Origin: Kitasatospora humi
GTDB taxonomy: Bacteria; Actinomycetota; Actinomycetes; Streptomycetales; Streptomycetaceae
Assembly: GCF_020907985.1 (NCBI RefSeq)
Contig: NZ_JAJJPA010000035.1
Location: 1-64,000 of the forward strand
Reading direction: 5' to 3'
DNA length: 64,000 nucleotides
Shown here: positions 40,814-49,098 of the stretch, one piece after another
Layout: the number at the start of each line of letters is the position of its first letter
Numbering within the stretch: position 1 is the stretch's first letter
Program-made: the position numbers and the translations under genes
Notes under the pieces: generated by a model
Told to the model about the DNA's origin: nothing
Databases searched by the model: none
What the model saw: only the letters and a program-made list of their open reading frames with translations

Positions 40814-40832
40814 TGTCATCCATCCGATGACA
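40814..40832. promoter_or_regulatory. RheA operator between hsp18 and rheA
   Basis: The sequence reads TGTCATC, five bases (catcc), GATGACA, which is exactly the inverted repeat I remember as published for RheA binding at the Streptomyces albus hsp18 and rheA promoters. It sits 61 bases before hsp18 and 30 bases before the rheA-like start, placed to control both. Confidence 0.9.
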
Positions 40833-40862
40833 ACTTGCCCCGTCGCCTAGAGAGTGACATCG

Positions 40863-41561
40863 ATGCCTGAGACACCCGCCCAGCCGCCGAACAGCCCGAC
40901 CGTGCCCTCCGAGCCGGTCCCCTTCCTCGCCGCCGCCGCGGCCCTGGCCGCCATAGACGACGTCGTGCGCACAGCCCGCACCCCGGCGCCCGGCCGGACG
41001 ACGGGCCCCGAGTCAGTGCCCGGACGCGAGTCGGCCCTGGCCGCCCTGATGCTGTTGCGCGAGGTCCGCGCCGAACTCGCCGGTTGGGAGGCAGGCCTGG
41101 TGGAGAGCGCCCGAGCCGCCGGCGCCACCTGGGCCGACCTCGCCCAGCCCATGGGCGTCGCCAGCCGCCAGGCCGCCGAGAACCGCTACCTGCGCCTGCG
41201 GCCCACCCGCAGCACGCCCCAAACCGAGTCGGCACCCACCGGCGCCGAACGGGTCAAGGCCGTGCGCGACCGCCGTGCGGCCGAGCGCGCCGTCACCGCC
41301 TGGGCCCGCGCCAACGCCGCCGACCTGCGCGTCGTCGCCGCCCAGCTGTGCGCGCTCACGGGCCTGGCGCCCGGGGCCCGCCCGGCCCAGAACGCCGTGC
41401 ACACCGCGCTGGCCGCAGCCGACGCCGCCGACCTCATCGCACCCCTGGCCGGCATGCGCCCCCACCTCGGCGCCGACCACCCCGCCCTGGCCGCCCGCTT
41501 GGACGACCTCACCCGCCGCACCGACCAACTCCGCAACGACAGCAACCGACGGCGCGCCTGA
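40863..41561 (+). CDS. rheA: RheA-like heat-shock repressor of hsp18
   Basis: About 232 residues, Ala-rich and mostly helical. After an unstructured start (MPETPAQPPNSPT) come helices LAAAAALAAIDDVVRTA, LMLLREVRAELAGWEAGLV and the likely recognition region AAGATWADLAQPMGVASRQA (~80-99) followed by AENRYLRLRP. This is the layout of the HSP18 transcriptional regulator RheA, a temperature-sensing repressor that changes conformation on heating. Assignment rests on this, on divergence from hsp18 and on the RheA operator between them. The ATG at 40863 is preferred; a GTG at 40854 is in frame. Confidence 0.82.
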   Translation: MPETPAQPPNSPTVPSEPVPFLAAAAALAAIDDVVRTARTPAPGRTTGPESVPGRESALAALMLLREVRAELAGWEAGLVESARAAGATWADLAQPMGVASRQAAENRYLRLRPTRSTPQTESAPTGAERVKAVRDRRAAERAVTAWARANAADLRVVAAQLCALTGLAPGARPAQNAVHTALAAADAADLIAPLAGMRPHLGADHPALAARLDDLTRRTDQLRNDSNRRRA

Positions 41562-41888
41562 CACCGACCCCGAGCAGGACCGCCGGCGCGACATCCCCGA
41601 CCGGCCCGCCCACGTCCAGGACCGGCCCGCCCTGGTCCTGGGACCAGCCCGCCCTGGTCCGGGCCCGCATGCACGCCCAGACCAGGGAAACCCTCCTCCC
41701 CCTCGCCCCTCGTCTCCCCCGAAGCCGCCCCGGCCGCACTCGCCGGCGCGGACTGCCGGAGGTCTGCGCCTTCGCGCCGGCGCCGGGGTGACCGGCCGCG
41801 AGTACCGGCCCCTCCCGCCTCGCACGTCCGGTCGTGGGCCGGGAGGCGAGCGCCGCCGCCGACTTTCCGGCGGGGCGGCGAGCCGGGT
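41562..41888. other. Convergent intergenic region
   Basis: About 325 bases between the ends of rheA and the PadR-like gene. No gene recognised. A 13-base direct repeat cccgccctggtcc occurs at 41626-41638 and 41648-41660, and the Cys/Ala-poor open frames here have no family. Some of the GC-rich self-complementary sequence may terminate one or both genes; I could not define a clean hairpin. Confidence 0.35.
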
Positions 41889-42554
41889 TCAGGGCCTGCG
41901 GGAGCCGGCGTCGTCCGAGCCGGGGGCTTCGCTCCAGCCGGCGCGCCGGACGGTCTCCCTGATCGCGTCGGGGTCGGGCGTCGCGTTCCTCGGGTCGGCC
42001 GGCCATTGTTCGACGAGCTCGATCGCCCACTGGGCCCAGGTGTCCACCATGCGGTAGTAGTCGGTGAGGAAGCGGCCCACGAGCTGGGTCTGCGCGGCGC
42101 GCTCGGGGAACGGGGCCCGGCCGGCCAGGTGGGCGCGGGCGACGGCGAGGTTCTCGCGGTTGCGGTCGGCGGCCCAGGCCCTGGCCGCACGAAGGGTGGC
42201 CAGCGCGTCATCGCGGGATCCGTTCTCCGCGAAGAAGATCTTGAGGAGCTGATCGCACTCCAGCACCGGTCCCGTTCCGGGCTCGTGCAGCCACTGGGCG
42301 AGCGCGCGCCGGCCGTCATCGGTGATCGAGTAGACGGTGCGGGGGCGGCGACCCACCGATTCCCTGGTCGCTTCCGCGAGGCCGTGGCGGACCAGCTTCT
42401 TCGGCTCCTCATAGAGCTTGCTCTGGGCCCTGGGCCAGATCCGTCCCAGGCTCCGGTCCATCTGCCTGGCCAGTTCGTAGGTGCTCCAGGGCTGCACGGC
42501 GAGCAGGCCGAGGATGGCGTAGGAGGTGGTGGTGAGTTCCGAAGCCCTTGACAT
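41889..42554 (-). CDS. PadR-like transcriptional regulator
   Basis: 221 residues. N-terminal winged helix (LTTTSYAILGLLAVQPWSTY, then ELARQMDRSLGRIWPRAQSK, YEEPKKLVRHGLAEATRE, TVYSITDDGRRALAQWLHEP) and a long helical C-terminal domain (ARAWAADRNRENLAVARAHL). It begins at ATG 42554 with gggagcaag upstream. It is divergent from a methyltransferase gene 72 bases away, and the repeated ccccaggggagta-type sequences between them look like its binding sites. The methyltransferase is therefore its probable target; the inducer is unknown. Confidence 0.87.
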   Translation of the reverse strand: MSRASELTTTSYAILGLLAVQPWSTYELARQMDRSLGRIWPRAQSKLYEEPKKLVRHGLAEATRESVGRRPRTVYSITDDGRRALAQWLHEPGTGPVLECDQLLKIFFAENGSRDDALATLRAARAWAADRNRENLAVARAHLAGRAPFPERAAQTQLVGRFLTDYYRMVDTWAQWAIELVEQWPADPRNATPDPDAIRETVRRAGWSEAPGSDDAGSRRP

Positions 42555-42560
42555 CTTGCT

Positions 42561-42611
42561 CCCCAGGGGAGTATTCCGGACATATCAGACATCATAGTCC
42601 CTTGGGGAGTA
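42561..42611. promoter_or_regulatory. Putative operator pair of the divergent PadR-like gene and methyltransferase
   Basis: Two 13-base direct repeats, ccccaggggagta (42561-42573) and cccttggggagta (42599-42611), match at 11 of 13 positions and begin 38 bases apart. The first lies within a perfect palindrome, ctcccc-a-ggggag. They occupy most of the 72-base gap between the two divergent starts. Confidence 0.6.
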
Positions 42612-42626
42612 AGCAAGGCGAGTTCG

Positions 42627-43493
42627 ATGAGTACGAAGACCCTTCTGGTGGACCCCTCGAACGCGGAGCAGGCACGCGCCTGGGACGGCGACGAGGGCAG
42701 CTTCTGGGCCGCGAACGCCGCGCAGTTCGACGCGGCCGTCGGCGGCCACCACACCCGCTTCCTGGACACGGCCGCCATCGGCCCTGCGGAGCGGGTCCTC
42801 GACATCGGCTGCGGAACCGGCCGGACGACCCTCGACGCGGCCCGCCGCGCCGTCGACGGCGCGGCCCTCGGAGTCGACCTGTCCGCGAAGATGCTCACCG
42901 TGGCCCGGCGCACGGCCGCACACGAGGGCGTGCGCAACGTCCACTTCACGCAGGCCGACGCCCAGATCCACGACTTCGGCGCCGAGCCGTTCGACGCGGC
43001 GATCAGCCGCACCGGCACCATGTTCTTCGCCGATCCCGCTGCGGCCTTCCGCAACACCGCCCGGGCCCTGCGCCCCGGCGGCCGTCTGGTGCAACTCGTA
43101 TGGCAAGCACCGTCGCACAACCCGTGGTTCACGGAGTTGACCTCCGCCCTGGCCGCCGGCCGCACGCTACCGGCTCCGCCACCGGACGCACCGGGGCCCT
43201 TCTCCCTGGCCGACCCCGACCGGGTCCGCGCCCTCCTCACCACCGCCGGATTCGACGAACCGACCTTCGAGGCCGTCAGCGCACCCATGCACTTCGGCCC
43301 CGACGCCGACCAGGCGCACCGGTTCGTCACCGGACTCCTCGGCTGGATGCTCACCGACCTCGACGACGCCGACCGCAACCGGGCCCTGGCCGACCTGCGG
43401 ACCACGATCGACGCCCACGCGACCCGTTCCGGAGTGCTCTTCGACTCCGGCACCTGGCTCATCACCGCCCGGCGGCAGGACACCACGGGCTGA
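42627..43493 (+). CDS. Class I SAM-dependent methyltransferase
   Basis: 288 residues. Motif I is VLDIGCGTGRTTLDAARR (residues ~57-74), motif II ALGVDLSAKMLTVARR, then FTQADAQIHDF, the post-motif DAAISRTGTMFFADP and LRPGGRLVQLVW. It is a small-molecule methyltransferase of the UbiE/ubiquinone-type fold; substrate unknown. It is controlled, by position, by the divergent PadR-like regulator, which often governs detoxification genes, so methylation of a xenobiotic or antibiotic is plausible but inferred. ATG at 42627. Confidence 0.9.
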   Translation: MSTKTLLVDPSNAEQARAWDGDEGSFWAANAAQFDAAVGGHHTRFLDTAAIGPAERVLDIGCGTGRTTLDAARRAVDGAALGVDLSAKMLTVARRTAAHEGVRNVHFTQADAQIHDFGAEPFDAAISRTGTMFFADPAAAFRNTARALRPGGRLVQLVWQAPSHNPWFTELTSALAAGRTLPAPPPDAPGPFSLADPDRVRALLTTAGFDEPTFEAVSAPMHFGPDADQAHRFVTGLLGWMLTDLDDADRNRALADLRTTIDAHATRSGVLFDSGTWLITARRQDTTG

Positions 43494-43689
43494 CACCCCC
43501 GCCGACGGCGCAACCCTCCACGGCGCCGCCGGCCCTCCCGGTGGGAATGCTGCCGGCCGAAGTGGCACAGCAGCACCGTCACCGTCACCCGCAGCCCCTG
43601 ATGGCCCACCCCGGCGGCACCGCCGCCCGGTTCTCGCCACGATGGCGGACAGGCACAGGGTGCCGGACGCCAACGAAAGGCAGGAAGCC

Positions 43690-43986
43690 ATGAGGATGCT
43701 GCTGACCGTCGAGATGGACACCGAGAAGGCGAACAAGGCGATCCAGGAGAACAGGCTGGGTGGACTCATGCGAACGGCGCTGGAGCCGCTTCGCCCGGAG
43801 GCCTCCTACTTCGGCGCGAAGAACGGGCAACGCACCGCCTTCATCGTCTTCGACCTGAAGGAACCGTCCGACATCCCCACGATCGCCGAGACCTTCTTCG
43901 TGGAGCTCGGCGCCAAGGTGGAGTTCATCCCGGTGATGAACCTCGATGACGTCCAGAGCGGCCTGCGCAAGGCCGGGCACAGCTGA
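43690..43986 (+). CDS. Small dimeric alpha/beta-barrel-like protein, function unknown
   Basis: 98 residues. MRMLLTVEMDTEKANKAIQE, LMRTALEPLRPEASYFGAKN, RTAFIVFDLKEPSDIPTIAE and FFVELGAKVEFIPVMNLDDV give the beta-alpha-beta-beta pattern of a ferredoxin-like/DUF3303-type fold, often seen as single small proteins in streptomycetes. No catalytic residues can be pointed to. The ATG at 43690 has caggaag 5 bases upstream; the longer frame from 43642 has no site. It stands alone between the methyltransferase and a sensor phosphatase. Confidence 0.75.
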   Translation: MRMLLTVEMDTEKANKAIQENRLGGLMRTALEPLRPEASYFGAKNGQRTAFIVFDLKEPSDIPTIAETFFVELGAKVEFIPVMNLDDVQSGLRKAGHS

Positions 43987-44202
43987 GCCACCGGTCCGGC
44001 TCGGGCCCGCGAATGCGTGCGTCGCCGGCCCGAGCCGTACCACGAGTTGACGGGCTGCTCCGAGCGGGTCACGCAGGACCGCGTGCTCTGCTGTCGAAGA
44101 GGCCGGGTGACGGCGTCGAGCAGGTCCCGCCATGGTGCGGTCCGTTCGGGACGCCCCACCCCCACCACCGGCCCGTGTGTGCGGTCATCCGGGGGTTCAG
44201 GC

Positions 44203-47088
44203 ATGCGCATCTTCGAGCCAGGTGGCAGCGTGGAGGAGGAGTCGACACTCGGATGCGCGGGGACGGCCTGGATGCACGCAGGGGACGACCACGCCCCAGG
44301 GGGCGCGGAAGCCGGTGGACCGGGGGACCGCCGGTCCACGTGGAGTCGGCTGCGCTCGCGGCTGCGGGTGCGCAGCGTCGCCGGACAGGTGTTCCTCTGC
44401 CTGTTGCTCGTGGTGGTGCTGCTGGCCGGCGCGGCGCTGACCGCGCTCATCCTGCAGGCCCGCAACCACGCCACGAGCGAGGCCGAGAACCGCACGCGCG
44501 CCGCGGCCATCACGTTGTCGCAGTCTCCCGGGGTGGCGGCCGCCATGGACAGCGCCCATCCGACCGCGGTGCTGCAACCGCTGGCCGTGGACGTGCAGCG
44601 GCGCGGTGGCTTCGACTACATCGTGTTCTTCAGCACCGACGGGATCCGCTACGCCTCCACCGACCACCCCGAGCTGATCGGACAGCACGTCTACGGCGGT
44701 TATCAGCAAGCCCTGAAGGGGCCGTTCAGCTACCAGGAGGTCACCCCACTGGGACACGACACGGACACCGTCGCGCCGGTCACCAGGCCGGACGGCTCGG
44801 TCGCCGGCCTGGTGACCGTGGGCTACACCGTCGCGCACACGGGCAGCGCGGTGAGCCGGCAGCTGCCGGTGCTGATCGGTGGCACGGCCGCCGCCCTCGC
44901 CGCGGGCCTGGGCGGGGCGGCGCTGGTGGGGCGGCGGCTGCGCCGCCAGACGCGCGGATTGGGCCCGGCCGAGATGGCACGGATGTACGAACACCATGAC
45001 GCGGTGCTGCACGCGGTCCGGGAGGGTGTGCTGATCGTCGATGGCGACGGTCGGGTGGTGCTGGCGAACGACGAAGCGCGGCGGTTGCTGGAGCTGCCGC
45101 CCGAGGCGGATGGACGGCCGGTCGCCGAGTTGGGGCTCGATCCGGGGTTGGCGGAGCTGCTGGCCTCGGGGCAGGCCGCCACCGACGAGGTGCACCCGGC
45201 CGGAGAGCGGCTGCTCGCCGTCAGCAACCGACCGACCGCGCCGTTCGGCGGCGAGTCCGGCAGTGTCGCGACGGTCCGGGACACCACCGAGCTGCGGGCG
45301 CTGACCGGGCAGGCCGAGGCGGCGCGGGCCCGGCTGGAGTTGCTGTACGACGCCGGGCTACGGGTCGGCACCACCCTGGATGTGGCGCGGACCGTGCAGG
45401 AACTGGCGGACGTGGCGGTGCCTCGGTTCGCGGACTTCGCCACGGTCGAACTGGCGGAGCCGGTGCTCCGCGGTGAAGAGCCGCTCGCCGACCTCCTGGG
45501 CATCGGGCAGGGCCAGCGGATCCTCCGCGCGGCCGCCAGCGGCATCAGCGAGGAGTGGCCGTTCTACCCGATGGGCTCGCAGATCAGTCCGCTGCCCGGC
45601 ACCCCGGAGGCCACCACCCTGGAGACCGGGCGCGCCACGCTGGCCGCCGATCTGCACCAGGCACACGCCTGGCGGGCACGTGACCCGCGGACCACCGGCC
45701 GGATCCTCGCCTTCGGGATCCACTCGCTGATCTCCGCGCCACTACGAGCGCGCGGTCTGATCCTGGGCACGGTCAGCTTCTGGCGCGCGGAGCGGTCCGC
45801 GCCGTTCGGGGAGGAGGACGTCGCCTTCGCCGAGGAACTGGTCGCCCGCGCGGCGATCACCGTCGACAACGCCCGCCGCTACACCCGCGAACACCGGATG
45901 GCCGAGACGCTGCAGCGCAGCCTGCTGCCCCATGGACTGCCCGAGCAGAACGCCATGGACGTGGCCCGCCGCTACCTGCCGGCACTGCACACGGTCGGCG
46001 GGGACTGGTTCGACGTCATCCCACTGCCCGGCTTCCGCGTGGCACTGGTCGTCGGCGACGTCGTCGGCCACGGCCTGCACTCCGCGGCCACCATGGGCCG
46101 ACTGCGCACGGCCGTTCTCAACTTCGCCGCCCTCGACCTGCCCCCGGACGAGTTGCTCGCCCGCCTTGACGAACTCGTCACCCGGCTCGACCAGGGCGAG
46201 ATGGGCCCAGGGGACGGCGATGTCACGGTCCGGAGTGAGAGCGGGAGCGACGGCGATGGCGATGGCGATGGCGATCGGACGGTGACGGGCGCCACCTGCC
46301 TGTACGCGATCTACGATCCGGTCTCCGGGCACTGCACCATGGCGAGGGCGGGCCACCCACCGCCGGCGCTGGTCCGCACCGACGGCAGCGTGGAGTTCAT
46401 CGACCTGCCCGCCGGACTGCCGCTCGGCGTGGGCGGCCTGCCCTTCGAAACCACCGAACTCCAGCTGGCGCCCGGCACCACGCTGGTCCTCTACACCGAC
46501 GGACTCGTCACCAACCCCGACCGCGACCTGGACACCGGACTCGCCGCACTGCGTGCCACCCTGGCCGGCACCCCGGTCGATGCATCCCCCCAGGACACCT
46601 GTCAGGCCGTGTTCGAGGCGCTGGTTCCGCCGCGCCCGCGCGACGACATCGCACTCCTCATCGCCCGCGCCCGCCTGTTCGAGCCCGACCAGGTGACCAC
46701 CTGGGACGTGCCCGACGACCTCACTGCCGTCTCACGCATCCGAAACGCGTGCACCGACAAGCTGACCGCCTGGGGCCTGGAGGAACTGGCCTTCACCAGC
46801 GAACTGATCCTCAGCGAACTGATCACCAACGCCCTCCGCTACGGCTCCCAGCCGATCCGTGTCCGCATGCTGCGCGACACCAGCCTGGTCTGCGAGGTCT
46901 CCGACGGCAGCAGCACCGCCCCCCACCTGCGCTACGCCGCCCTCACCGACGAGGGCGGCCGGGGCCTGTTCCTGGTGGCCCGGCTGGCCGAGCGGTGGGG
47001 CACCAGGTACACGGCCCGCGGCAAGGTCATCTGGTCCGAACAACCACTGGTCGCACCCCAGTTCCAGTTCGAGGCGATGCTGCTGTGA
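44203..47088 (+). CDS. Membrane sensor: CACHE-PAS-GAF-SpoIIE phosphatase-HATPase
   Basis: About 961 residues. A helix at ~66-90 (VFLCLLLVVVLLAGAALTAL) and a second at ~225-245 flank a periplasmic sCACHE/DcuS-like domain (FDYIVFFSTDGIRYASTDHP, TVAPVTRPDGSVAGLVTVGY). Then come a PAS domain (~265-360, LIVDGDGRVVLANDEARRLL), a GAF domain (~385-560), a SpoIIE phosphatase (~580-830: HTVGGDWFDVIPLPG, VVGDVVGHGLHSAATMG, ARAGHPPPALVRTDGS, LVLYTDGLVT, RPRDDIALLIA) and an RsbW-like ATPase (~845-950: ELILSELITNALRYG, DEGGRGLFLV). An acidic GDGDGDGD run from a ggcgat microsatellite (46249-46276) lies inside the phosphatase. The architecture couples an extracellular signal to STAS/sigma-factor control. ATG at 44203 chosen as the first start close to the domain start; the true N-terminus is uncertain. 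Confidence 0.88.
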   Translation: MRIFEPGGSVEEESTLGCAGTAWMHAGDDHAPGGAEAGGPGDRRSTWSRLRSRLRVRSVAGQVFLCLLLVVVLLAGAALTALILQARNHATSEAENRTRAAAITLSQSPGVAAAMDSAHPTAVLQPLAVDVQRRGGFDYIVFFSTDGIRYASTDHPELIGQHVYGGYQQALKGPFSYQEVTPLGHDTDTVAPVTRPDGSVAGLVTVGYTVAHTGSAVSRQLPVLIGGTAAALAAGLGGAALVGRRLRRQTRGLGPAEMARMYEHHDAVLHAVREGVLIVDGDGRVVLANDEARRLLELPPEADGRPVAELGLDPGLAELLASGQAATDEVHPAGERLLAVSNRPTAPFGGESGSVATVRDTTELRALTGQAEAARARLELLYDAGLRVGTTLDVARTVQELADVAVPRFADFATVELAEPVLRGEEPLADLLGIGQGQRILRAAASGISEEWPFYPMGSQISPLPGTPEATTLETGRATLAADLHQAHAWRARDPRTTGRILAFGIHSLISAPLRARGLILGTVSFWRAERSAPFGEEDVAFAEELVARAAITVDNARRYTREHRMAETLQRSLLPHGLPEQNAMDVARRYLPALHTVGGDWFDVIPLPGFRVALVVGDVVGHGLHSAATMGRLRTAVLNFAALDLPPDELLARLDELVTRLDQGEMGPGDGDVTVRSESGSDGDGDGDGDRTVTGATCLYAIYDPVSGHCTMARAGHPPPALVRTDGSVEFIDLPAGLPLGVGGLPFETTELQLAPGTTLVLYTDGLVTNPDRDLDTGLAALRATLAGTPVDASPQDTCQAVFEALVPPRPRDDIALLIARARLFEPDQVTTWDVPDDLTAVSRIRNACTDKLTAWGLEELAFTSELILSELITNALRYGSQPIRVRMLRDTSLVCEVSDGSSTAPHLRYAALTDEGGRGLFLVARLAERWGTRYTARGKVIWSEQPLVAPQFQFEAMLL

Positions 47089-47218
47089 CATCACGCGGAT
47101 CGCGGGCACCACGTGCGCGTGACCTGGTGTCGCCCACGACGTCACCGCCGGCGACCAGAAGGGCCCTCGTGCCGCCGTAGCGCGCGGGCGCACGGCCCGT
47201 CCTGGCGGAAGCGATTAG

Positions 47219-47239
47219 ATGAAAACGACTTCCATTTCG
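47219..47239. promoter_or_regulatory. Putative Zur box before rpmG
   Basis: The 21-base element begins ATGAAAACGA and ends CCATTTCG and is unusually A+T rich for this genome. It resembles the actinobacterial Zur pattern (TGAAAA...TTTTCA) and matches a second element at 51349-51369 at 17 of 21 positions. A TATAGT hexamer follows at 47241-47246, so a bound repressor would block the promoter of the zinc-free ribosomal protein genes. Confidence 0.7.
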
Positions 47240-47277
47240 GTATAGTGTTGTCGACCGATCCTGGAAGGACGTTCCCG

Positions 47278-47442
47278 ATGGCTCGCAACGAACTGCGCCC
47301 GATCATCAAGCTCCGGTCCACCGCAGGGACCGGCTACACGTACGTGACCCGCAAGAACCGCCGCAACGACCCGGACCGCCTGGTGCTGCGCAAGTACGAC
47401 CCGGTCGTGGGCCGGCACGTCGACTTCCGCGAAGAGCGCTGA
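47278..47442 (+). CDS. rpmG: 50S ribosomal protein L33, zinc-free (C-minus) paralogue
   Basis: 54 residues: MARNELRPIIKLRSTAGTGY through DPVVGRHVDFREER. It matches L33 along its length but has no Cys at all, so the two CxxC zinc-ribbon pairs of the zinc-binding form are missing. Such C-minus paralogues replace the zinc-binding protein in the ribosome under zinc starvation and are normally Zur-repressed, in agreement with the box at 47219-47239. Site ggaagga upstream of the ATG. First gene of the rpmG-rpmE2-CobW unit. Confidence 0.95.
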   Translation: MARNELRPIIKLRSTAGTGYTYVTRKNRRNDPDRLVLRKYDPVVGRHVDFREER

Positions 47443-47463
47443 CCGCCCCGAAGGAGTACTCCC

Positions 47464-47715
47464 ATGAAGTCCGGCATCCACCCCGAGTACCGCCCCGTCG
47501 TCTTCCGCGACAAGGCCGGCGGCCTGGCCTTCCTCACCCGCTCCACCGCCACCAGCACCCGGACCATCGAGTGGGAGGACGGCAACAGCTACCCCGTCAT
47601 CGACGTCGAGATCTCCGCAGCCAGCCACCCCTTCTACACCGGCACCGCCCGTGTCCTGGACACCGCCGGACGCGTCGAGCTCTTCCAGCGCCGCTACGGC
47701 ACCAAGCGCAGCTGA
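47464..47715 (+). CDS. rpmE2: 50S ribosomal protein L31 type B (zinc-free)
   Basis: 83 residues. MKSGIHPEYRPVVFRDKAGG, then TRTIEWEDGNSYPVIDVEIS and ASHPFYTGTARVLDTAGRVE and FQRRYG identify type B L31. It lacks the CxxC motif of type A L31 and has no Cys, as expected of the zinc-independent form expressed during zinc limitation. It lies 21 bases after rpmG with gaaggag before its ATG, so it is co-transcribed from the Zur-type promoter. Confidence 0.96.
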   Translation: MKSGIHPEYRPVVFRDKAGGLAFLTRSTATSTRTIEWEDGNSYPVIDVEISAASHPFYTGTARVLDTAGRVELFQRRYGTKRS

Positions 47716-47783
47716 CCCACCGACACCCGCCCGCCCCGGCCCGCACTCACGCCGGCCGGGGCCCACTTCGCAAGGAGCCGCTC

Positions 47784-48995
47784 GTGCCGGAGCATGCCAC
47801 TCCCGCCACGCCGCTGCCCGTCACCGTCCTGTCCGGCTTCCTCGGCGCCGGCAAGACCACCCTGCTCAACCACCTCCTGCACAACCGGGAGGGCCTGCGC
47901 GTCGCGGTCATCGTCAACGACATGAGCGAGATCAACATCGATGCGGCCCTGGTCCGCGACGGTGGCGGCGCGCTCTCGCGCACCGAGGAGCGGCTGGTCG
48001 AGATGACCAACGGGTGCATCTGCTGCACCCTGCGCGACGACCTGCTGGAGGAAGTGGACCGGCTCGCCCGCGCAGGACGCTTCGACTACCTGCTCATCGA
48101 GTCCAGCGGCATCTCCGAACCGATGCCGGTCGCGGCCACCTTCTCCTTCGCCCGCGACGACGGCGCGACCCTCGGCGACATCGCCCGGTTGGACACCATG
48201 GTCACCGTCGTCGACGCCGCCAACTTCCTGCCCGAGCTGCGCGCCGGGTACGACCTCGCCGAACGCGGCCTGGACCAGTACGAGGACGACGAGCGGACCG
48301 TCAGCGACCTCCTGATGGACCAGGTCGAGTTCGCGGACGTGATCGTCCTCAACAAGACCGACCTGATCACCCCCCAGGCGGCCGACACGCTCTCGGCCAC
48401 CCTCAGCCGCCTCAACCCGGCCGCCCGGATCGTCCGTTCGACCTTCGGCCGGATCCCGCCCGCCGAAGTCCTCGGCACCGGCCGCTTCGACGTCGCCCGC
48501 GCCCAGGAAGCCCCCGGCTGGGTCGCCGAACTCAACGGCGACCACGTGCCCGAAACCGAGGAGTACGGCATCTCCAGCCTGGTCTACCGCGCCGACCGGC
48601 CGTTCCACCCCGAGAGCCTCTGGGAACTGGTCAGCCACCGCCTGGACACCGGTGAATTCGGCACCGTCCTGCGCTCCAAGGGCTTCTTCCAGCTCGCCAC
48701 CCGCCCCACCGTCACCGGCCTCTGGTCCCAGGCAGGCGCGGTCGCCCGGTTCGAACCCTCCGGCGTGCACGCCTCCCGCCCCGAGCCGCTGGACGGCTCG
48801 GACGAGGCCGCGCGCGGCCAGGAGCTGGTCTTCATCGGCACCGGACTGCGCCCGGAGCGGCTACGCACCGCACTGGACGAGTGCCTGCTGACGGACGCGG
48901 AGCTCACGGCGGGACCGGACGCCTGGTCGGCCTACGACGACCAGTTCCCGGCCTGGGCCGAGTACTGCCCCACCGCACCGGCCCACGCCCACTGA
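47784..48995 (+). CDS. CobW/COG0523-family GTPase, probable zinc metallochaperone
   Basis: About 403 residues. Walker A VLSGFLGAGKTTLLNHLL (residues ~14-31), the metal-binding CxCC motif in VEMTNGCICCTLRDDLLEEV (~73-92), LLIESSGISEPMPVA, NKTDLI (base specificity) and the C-terminal CobW_C domain (RSKGFFQLATRP, then GQELVFIGTGL) are all present. COG0523 GTPases deliver zinc or other metals to client proteins; those linked to zinc-free ribosomal paralogues are Zur-regulated zinc chaperones (ZNG1/ZagA/YciC type). GTG at 47784 with aaggag 8 bases upstream, third gene of the unit starting at rpmG. Confidence 0.93.
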   Translation: MPEHATPATPLPVTVLSGFLGAGKTTLLNHLLHNREGLRVAVIVNDMSEINIDAALVRDGGGALSRTEERLVEMTNGCICCTLRDDLLEEVDRLARAGRFDYLLIESSGISEPMPVAATFSFARDDGATLGDIARLDTMVTVVDAANFLPELRAGYDLAERGLDQYEDDERTVSDLLMDQVEFADVIVLNKTDLITPQAADTLSATLSRLNPAARIVRSTFGRIPPAEVLGTGRFDVARAQEAPGWVAELNGDHVPETEEYGISSLVYRADRPFHPESLWELVSHRLDTGEFGTVLRSKGFFQLATRPTVTGLWSQAGAVARFEPSGVHASRPEPLDGSDEAARGQELVFIGTGLRPERLRTALDECLLTDAELTAGPDAWSAYDDQFPAWAEYCPTAPAHAH

Positions 48996-49098
48996 CCTCG
49001 CACCGACCGCGACGACACGCCTCACGCCTCCCCGGCGTGCCGGCTCCCGTCCACGTGCTCGTCGGTGAACTCGGCGACCGACCCCGAGGGAGACAGCG

